A stretch of 64,000 nt of DNA from Pseudomonas denitrificans (nom. rej.). Its GTDB lineage: Bacteria; Pseudomonadota; Gammaproteobacteria; Pseudomonadales; Pseudomonadaceae. A program made the translations under genes and the position numbers. Below, one piece after another: positions 59,269 through 64,000 of this stretch (positions are counted from its first letter, which is position 1; every line of letters starts with the position of its first letter). The notes below the pieces were generated by a model that saw only the letters and a program-made list of their open reading frames with translations, did no database searches and had not been told where the DNA came from. The stretch covers positions 4,378,501-4,442,500 of the forward strand of contig NZ_CP043626.1 of the NCBI RefSeq assembly GCF_008807415.1, given 5' to 3'.

Positions 59269-59862
59269 ATGCAAGTGATGTTCAGCGTGTACCTGAAGAT
59301 GCTGGTGCTCTATAGCCCCTTCTTCGTCCTGTCCTGCTTCATCAGCCTCAACCGTGGCTTCGCCCCGCGCGACCGCAAGCGCATGGCCTGGCGCGTAGCC
59401 CTGGCGGCGCTGATCGCCAGCGTGCTGCTGTACCTGTTCGGGCGCTACATCTTCACCCTGTTCGGCATCACCGCCGACGCCTTCCGCATCGGCGCGGGCA
59501 GCGTGCTGTTCATCTCTGCGCTGGGCATGGCCCAGGGGCGCTCGGCGGTGCAGGCGGACAACGTGCAGCAGGACGTCACCATCGTCCCGCTGACCATCCC
59601 CATCACCGTCGGCCCCGGCACCATCGGTGCGCTGCTGGTGATGGGTGTGAACCAGGACTGGGAGCACAAGCTGTCGGCCCTGGCGGCAATCTTCCTCGCC
59701 TGCCTGACCGTCGGCGTCACGCTCTACCTCTCGGACAAGATCGAGAAGGTCCTCGGCGAACAGGGCCTGATGATCGTCAGTCGCCTGATGGGGCTGTTCG
59801 TCTGCGCCCTCGCCGCGCAGATCATCATGACCGGCGTGCGCGGCTACTTCCTCCCGCAATGA
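59269..59862 (+). CDS. MarC-family integral membrane protein
   Basis: The start at ATG 59269 gives 197 residues (the upstream frame covers the gap after retS). Six hydrophobic helices are visible, with [20 protein letters not shown] typical of the MarC family. The family is not a proven efflux system; its function is unknown. From memory, PAO1 has this gene between retS and the urea transporter genes. Confidence 0.85.
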   Translation: MQVMFSVYLKMLVLYSPFFVLSCFISLNRGFAPRDRKRMAWRVALAALIASVLLYLFGRYIFTLFGITADAFRIGAGSVLFISALGMAQGRSAVQADNVQQDVTIVPLTIPITVGPGTIGALLVMGVNQDWEHKLSALAAIFLACLTVGVTLYLSDKIEKVLGEQGLMIVSRLMGLFVCALAAQIIMTGVRGYFLPQ

Positions 59863-59869
59863 CGCGCTC

Positions 59870-59913
59870 CTTTGGTGAGCGCCGCGCACCAAAGGGCGTT
59901 CGGCGCACCAAAG
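59870..59913 (+). promoter_or_regulatory. CTTTGGTG/CACCAAAG half-sites upstream of urtA
   Basis: CTTTGGTG (59870-59877), CACCAAAG (59887-59894) and CACCAAAG (59906-59913) are three copies of one 8-base motif, the first inverted. They lie about 75-118 bases before the sigma-54 element. The motif shares GCACCA with the NtrC consensus. A role as NtrC enhancer is inferred; the arrangement is not the standard one. Confidence 0.35.
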
Positions 59914-59987
59914 CTGCGCACTGAAAAACCTCACCATTACGACAGAAAATCGCGTGCAGCCCATCTGCGCCAAGGCTTTTGCCTGTT

Positions 59988-60003
59988 TGGCACGGATGCT
60001 GCG
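59988..60003 (+). promoter_or_regulatory. Sigma-54 promoter of urtA
   Basis: TGGCACG-GATG-CTGCG matches the RpoN consensus TGGCACG-N4-TTGCW, with the invariant GG and GC ten bases apart. It lies 95 bases before the urtA start. Urea-transport operons are often under NtrC/RpoN nitrogen control, so the call is well supported. Confidence 0.7.
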
Positions 60004-60098
60004 ATGGCAGCTTCGATCCCGCGCGGGATCGCCCCATTTCCGGGGAAGCTGCCGCACCGGCAACTCCCCGCCCCTGGATAGCCAAGGAGGCTGCCGCG

Positions 60099-61367
60099 AT
60101 GAAACGTCGTCCGCTGTTGAAAAGTACGCTGGCCATGAGCGCCCTGCTGCTCACCGGTCTGTTCCCGTTCAGCTCCCAGGCCGCCGAGACCATCAAGGTC
60201 GGCATCCTGCACTCGCTGTCCGGCACCATGGCGATCTCCGAGACCTCGCTCAAGGACATGGCGCTGATGACCATCGACGAGATCAACGCCAAGGGCGGGG
60301 TGAACGGCAAGAAGCTCGAAGCGGTGGTGGTCGACCCGGCCTCGAACTGGCCGCTGTTCGCCGAGAAGGCGCGCCAGTTGCTGACCCAGGACAAGGTCGC
60401 GGTGGTCTTCGGCTGCTGGACCAGTGTGTCGCGCAAATCCGTGCTGCCGGTGTTCGAGGAGCTCAACGGCCTGCTGTTCTACCCGGTGCAGTACGAGGGT
60501 GAGGAAATGTCGCCCAACGTCTTCTACACCGGTGCTGCGCCGAACCAGCAGGCCATCCCGGCGGTGGAATACCTGATGAGCGAGGACGGCGGCGCCGCCA
60601 AGCGCTTCTTCCTGCTGGGCACCGACTACGTCTACCCGCGCACCACCAACAAGATCCTGCGCGCCTTCCTGCACAGCAAGGGCGTGGCCGACAAGGACAT
60701 CCAGGAGGTCTACACGCCGTTCGGCCACAGCGACTATCAAACCATCGTCGCCGACATCAAGAAGTTCTCCGCCGGCGGCAAGACCGCGGTGATCTCCACG
60801 GTCAACGGCGACTCCAACGTGCCGTTCTACAAGGAGCTGGCCAACCAGGGCCTGGAAGCCACCGAAGTGCCGGTGGTGGCCTTCTCCGTGGGTGAGGAAG
60901 AACTGCGCGGCATCGATACCAAGCCGCTGGTGGGCAACCTTGCCGCGTGGAACTACTTCGAATCGGTGAAGAATCCGGAGAACAGCAAGTTCGTCTCTGA
61001 CTGGAAGGCCTACGCCAAGGCCAAGAACCTGCCCAACTACAGCACCGCCGTGACCAACGACCCGATGGAGGCCACCTACGTCGGCATCCACATGTGGGCG
61101 CAGGCCGCGCAGAAAGCCGGCAGCACCGATGTCGACAAGGTCCGCGAGGCCATGGGCGGGCAGACCTTCAAGGCGCCGTCGGGCTTCACCCTGACCATGG
61201 ACAAGACCAACCATCACCTGCACAAGCCGGTGATGATCGGCGAGATCGAGGACAACGGTCAGTTCAACGTGGTCTGGAAGACCCCCGAGCCGATCCGCGC
61301 CCAGCCGTGGAGCCCGTTCATTCCGGGCAACGACAAGAAGCCGGATTACGCGGTGCGCAGTAACTGA
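60099..61367 (+). CDS. urtA: Urea ABC transporter substrate-binding protein UrtA
   Basis: UrtA binds urea in the periplasm for UrtBCDE. The start at ATG 60099 follows AAGGAGG by eight bases. The 422-residue product has a signal peptide with a paired Arg (MKRRPLLKS), then a Leu/Ile/Val-binding-type fold with VGILHSLSGTMAISE, VFGCWTSVSRKSVLPVFEE and PVQYEGEE. These motifs are specific for the UrtA branch. The start of an operon with urtB and urtC. Confidence 0.95.
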   Translation: MKRRPLLKSTLAMSALLLTGLFPFSSQAAETIKVGILHSLSGTMAISETSLKDMALMTIDEINAKGGVNGKKLEAVVVDPASNWPLFAEKARQLLTQDKVAVVFGCWTSVSRKSVLPVFEELNGLLFYPVQYEGEEMSPNVFYTGAAPNQQAIPAVEYLMSEDGGAAKRFFLLGTDYVYPRTTNKILRAFLHSKGVADKDIQEVYTPFGHSDYQTIVADIKKFSAGGKTAVISTVNGDSNVPFYKELANQGLEATEVPVVAFSVGEEELRGIDTKPLVGNLAAWNYFESVKNPENSKFVSDWKAYAKAKNLPNYSTAVTNDPMEATYVGIHMWAQAAQKAGSTDVDKVREAMGGQTFKAPSGFTLTMDKTNHHLHKPVMIGEIEDNGQFNVVWKTPEPIRAQPWSPFIPGNDKKPDYAVRSN

Positions 61368-61385
61368 TCCGGAGCGGGCCCAGAG

Positions 61386-61574
61386 CCCCTCTCCCTAACC
61401 CTCTCCCTGAAGGGAGAGGGGACCGTATGGCGCAAGATCAAGCCCAGGCGTCAGCCGGCTCGGACAGTTATCTCCCTGATGGGAGAAAAGCAGTCAGACG
61501 CAGGATGAGGCCAGAAGTATCTGGCGGCACGGACAGCTCCCTCTCCCTTCAGGGAGAGGGCTGGGGAGAGGGGA
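61386..61574. repeat. CTCTCCC-type palindromic repeat, family C, expanded copy in the urtA-urtB gap
   Basis: CCCCTCTCCCTAACCCTCTCC at the left and GAGAGGGCTGGGGAGAGGGG at the right bound a 189-base element. It contains further CTCCCT/GGGAGA blocks, and GTCAGCCGGCT as in the other copies. It fills the 242-base gap between urtA and urtB, which holds no gene. It may weaken transcription of urtB onwards. Confidence 0.75.
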
Positions 61575-61609
61575 CATTAGCCCACACCCGCCTCTCAGGG
61601 AAAACCGCC

Positions 61610-63196
61610 ATGCCCACTGCCTTGCTCCACCTGCTCCGCCTCTGCGCCATGACGCTAGTCGCGCTGCTGCCGCAGCTCGCCTTCGCCGGCCCCGCGCAGG
61701 ACTTCGCCAGCGCCGACAACGACGCCCGCGCCAGACTGCTCGAACAATGGGCCGCCGCGCCTGATGCCGATCGCCTGCCGTTGCTGGAAGCTATCCAGTC
61801 CGGCCGTCTCGCCGTCGATGCGCAGGGCCGTGCCTTCCTCCTCGGTGACGCAGGGCAATACCAGCCCGCGGATGGCGGCGCCGCGCCGGTCGGCGAGCCC
61901 GACAAGCTGCGCCTGAACAACCGCCTGCGCGGCCTGGTGAACACCGCCATGGCCAGCCACCAGCTGGTCGCCGACAGCGTCGAAGTGCGTCTTGAAGCCG
62001 CCCGCCAGCTGCAGAAGAGCGCCCGCCCGGCGCAACGCACGCTGCTCGAATATCGCCTCAACGAAGAATCCAACGACGGCGTAAAAGCCGCCCTGCAACT
62101 GGCCCTGGCCAACCTGCAGCTGGCCGACCCGGCTCCGGCGGTGCGCCTCTCCGCCGTGCGCCTGCTGGGCGAGTCCGGCGACCCGCAGGCACGCACTCGC
62201 CTGGAGAATCTGCTCGATCCCGCCGTCGAACCCGACGATTCGGTACGCACCGCCGCCGCCACCAGCCTCGGCCAGGTCAAGCGCCGGCTGCTGATGGGCG
62301 ACCTGCTCGGCCAGGCCTTCAGCGGCCTGTCGCTGGGCTCGATCCTGCTGCTCGCCGCCCTCGGCCTGGCGATCACCTACGGCCTGCTCGGGGTGATCAA
62401 CATGGCCCACGGCGAGATGCTGATGCTCGGCGCCTACTCCACCTATGTGGTGCAACTGCTCTGCCAGCGCTACGCGACCGGCCTGCTGGAGCTGTACCCG
62501 CTGCTCGCCCTGCCGGTGGCCTTCCTGGTCACCGCGTGCATCGGCATGGCGCTGGAGCGCACGGTGATCCGCCATCTCTATGGGCGCCCGCTGGAAACCC
62601 TGCTCGCCACCTGGGGCATCAGCCTGGTGCTGATCCAATTGGTGCGCGTGCTGTTCGGCGCGCAGAACGTCGAGGTGGCCAACCCGGCGTGGCTGTCCGG
62701 CGGCATCCAGGTGCTGCCCAACCTCGTGCTGCCGTGGAACCGTATCGTCATCATCGGCTTCGCACTGTTCGTGCTGGCACTCACCTGGCTGCTGCTCAAC
62801 CGTACACGGCTGGGCCTGAACGTCCGCGCCGTCACCCAGAACCGCAACATGGCCGCCTGCTGCGGCGTGCCCACCGGCCGCGTGGACATGCTCGCCTTCG
62901 GCCTCGGCTCGGGCATCGCCGGCCTCGGTGGCGTGGCGCTGTCGCAGGTTGGCAACGTCGGCCCGGACCTGGGCCAGAGCTACATCATCGACTCCTTCCT
63001 GGTGGTGGTGCTCGGCGGTGTCGGCCAGCTCGCCGGCAGCGTGTTCGCCGCCTTCGGCCTGGGCGTGGCGAACAAGATCCTCGAACCGCAGATCGGCGCG
63101 GTGCTGGGCAAGATCCTGATCCTCGCGCTGATCATCCTGTTCATCCAGAAACGTCCGCAGGGGCTCTTCGCTCTGAAAGGGAGGGTCATCGATTGA
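61610..63196 (+). CDS. urtB: Urea ABC transporter permease UrtB
   Basis: UrtB is one of the two membrane subunits. The ATG at 61610 gives 528 residues: a signal-like N-terminus, a soluble domain of about 200 residues that is presumably periplasmic (typical of UrtB), and then a LivH-like permease with GVINMAHGEMLMLGAY and VRAVTQNRNMAACCGV. The last TGA overlaps the urtC start (TTGA). Confidence 0.93.
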   Translation: MPTALLHLLRLCAMTLVALLPQLAFAGPAQDFASADNDARARLLEQWAAAPDADRLPLLEAIQSGRLAVDAQGRAFLLGDAGQYQPADGGAAPVGEPDKLRLNNRLRGLVNTAMASHQLVADSVEVRLEAARQLQKSARPAQRTLLEYRLNEESNDGVKAALQLALANLQLADPAPAVRLSAVRLLGESGDPQARTRLENLLDPAVEPDDSVRTAAATSLGQVKRRLLMGDLLGQAFSGLSLGSILLLAALGLAITYGLLGVINMAHGEMLMLGAYSTYVVQLLCQRYATGLLELYPLLALPVAFLVTACIGMALERTVIRHLYGRPLETLLATWGISLVLIQLVRVLFGAQNVEVANPAWLSGGIQVLPNLVLPWNRIVIIGFALFVLALTWLLLNRTRLGLNVRAVTQNRNMAACCGVPTGRVDMLAFGLGSGIAGLGGVALSQVGNVGPDLGQSYIIDSFLVVVLGGVGQLAGSVFAAFGLGVANKILEPQIGAVLGKILILALIILFIQKRPQGLFALKGRVID

Positions 63197-64000
63197 ACCA
63201 GCCACTTACCGTGACGGCCGCGCAGAAGGCCGGCCCGAAACTCACCGCCGGGCTCGTCGGCGCCGCCCTCGTCGTGCTGCTGATCCTGCCGCTGCTGCAC
63301 CTGCTGCCGGAGAACCACGCGCTGCACCTCTCCGCCTACGGGCTGACGCTCACCGGCAAGATCCTCTGCTACGCCATAGTCGCGCTGGCCCTGGACCTGG
63401 TCTGGGGCTATGCCGGCCTGTTGTCGCTGGGCCACGGGCTGTTCTTCGCCCTCGGCGGTTACGCCATGGGCATGTATCTGATGCGCGAGGCGGCCGGCGA
63501 CCAGTTGCCAGCCTTCATGACCTTCCTCTCCTGGACGGAGCTGCCCTGGTACTGGGCCGGCACCCAGCATTTCCTCTGGGCACTGTGCCTGGTGGTGCTG
63601 GCGCCCGGCCTGCTGGCGCTGGTATTCGGCTTCTTCGCCTTCCGCTCGCGGATCAAGGGCGTGTACTTCTCGATCATGACCCAGGCGCTGACCTTCGCCG
63701 GCATGCTGCTGTTCTTCCGCAACGAGACGGGCTTCGGCGGCAACAACGGCTTCACCAACTTCCGCAGCATCCTCGGCTTTCCGATCACCGCGCCGGGCAC
63801 CCGCGCGGCGCTGTTCATCGCCATCGTCCTGCTGCTGGCGGCGAGCCTGGCCATCGGCTTCGCCCTGGCGCGCAGCAAGTTCGGCCGGGTGCTCACCGCC
63901 CTGCGCGACGCCGAGAACCGCCTGATGTTCTGCGGCTATGACCCGCGCGGCTACAAGCTCTTCGTCTGGACCCTGAGCGCCGTGCTCTGCGGTCTCGCCG
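63193..64000 (+). CDS. urtC: Urea ABC transporter permease UrtC, 5' part
   Basis: The likely start is TTG 63193, which overlaps the urtB stop by four bases and gives the N-terminus MNQPLTVTAAQKAG; a GTG at 63211 is the alternative. The LivM-type permease has GYAGLLSLGHGLFFALGGYAMGMYL, YFSIMTQALTFAGMLLFFRN and LTALRDAENRLMFCGYDP. The gene runs off the right edge. urtD and urtE presumably follow outside the window. Confidence 0.93.
   Translation, partial: MNQPLTVTAAQKAGPKLTAGLVGAALVVLLILPLLHLLPENHALHLSAYGLTLTGKILCYAIVALALDLVWGYAGLLSLGHGLFFALGGYAMGMYLMREAAGDQLPAFMTFLSWTELPWYWAGTQHFLWALCLVVLAPGLLALVFGFFAFRSRIKGVYFSIMTQALTFAGMLLFFRNETGFGGNNGFTNFRSILGFPITAPGTRAALFIAIVLLLAASLAIGFALARSKFGRVLTALRDAENRLMFCGYDPRGYKLFVWTLSAVLCGLA

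Overview
The window is high-G+C DNA from a Pseudomonas, probably of the P. aeruginosa group but not P. aeruginosa itself. From memory, the order speA, SUI1-like gene, NUDIX gene, DUF2333 gene, gcbA, ctpL, dsbD, aroQ, accB, accC, prmA, dusB, fis, purH, purD, retS, marC, urtABC follows the PAO1 chromosome. A speB/polyamine-binding-protein/LysR block lies between ctpL and dsbD. Pseudomonas-type palindromic repeats occur throughout. I found no rRNA, tRNA, CRISPR array or complete insertion sequence.

Layout. 1-2.0 kb: 3' part of an autotransporter adhesin gene interrupted by an in-frame TAG. 2.3-4.4 kb: a protein of unknown function, a membrane-anchored alpha/beta hydrolase and a 24-residue membrane peptide. 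4.5-13.7 kb (minus strand): a selenium/formate module fdnG-fdnH-fdnI-fdhE-selA-selB, with an in-frame Sec TGA and a well-formed SECIS hairpin. 13.9-27.3 kb: mixed metabolic and envelope genes (FadH, YdcZ-like exporter, Idi, YkgJ-type protein, MATE exporter, GAF-GGDEF cyclase, arylamine acetyltransferase, cupin, epimerase, FMN reductase, CbpM/CbpA). 27.5-32.0 kb: a MocR regulator and the anaerobic ribonucleotide reductase operon nrdD, a separate glycyl-radical-domain ORF, nrdG. 32.3-44.2 kb: arginine decarboxylase, YciH, NUDIX, DUF2333, the cyclase GcbA, the phosphate chemoreceptor CtpL, agmatinase, a polyamine-binding protein and a LysR regulator. 44.3-59.9 kb: housekeeping genes (DsbD, AroQ, AccB, AccC, PrmA, DusB, Fis, PurH, PurD), the hybrid kinase RetS and MarC. 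60-64 kb: the urea ABC transporter operon urtABC, cut by the window end.

How the genes work together. SelA and SelB insert selenocysteine into FdnG; FdnGHI would oxidise periplasmic formate and reduce quinone, with FdhE assisting maturation. NrdD, the glycyl-radical ORF and NrdG form the class III ribonucleotide reductase, behind an ANR-like box and paired NrdR-like boxes. SpeA and SpeB make putrescine from arginine via agmatine. GcbA, the GAF-GGDEF cyclase and RetS belong to surface-attachment signalling.

Most notable: (1) the NrdD glycyl-radical domain is on its own 48-codon ORF; (2) five genes each lack one base in a G/C run, and four of them (fdnG, fdhE, nrdD, nrdG) serve anaerobic metabolism, which means either homopolymer undercalls in the assembly or parallel decay of anaerobic functions; (3) several promoters have readable operators: ANR/NrdR at nrdD, a triple Pho box at ctpL, a palindrome at the LysR/polyamine-binding-protein junction, and a sigma-54 promoter at urtA.
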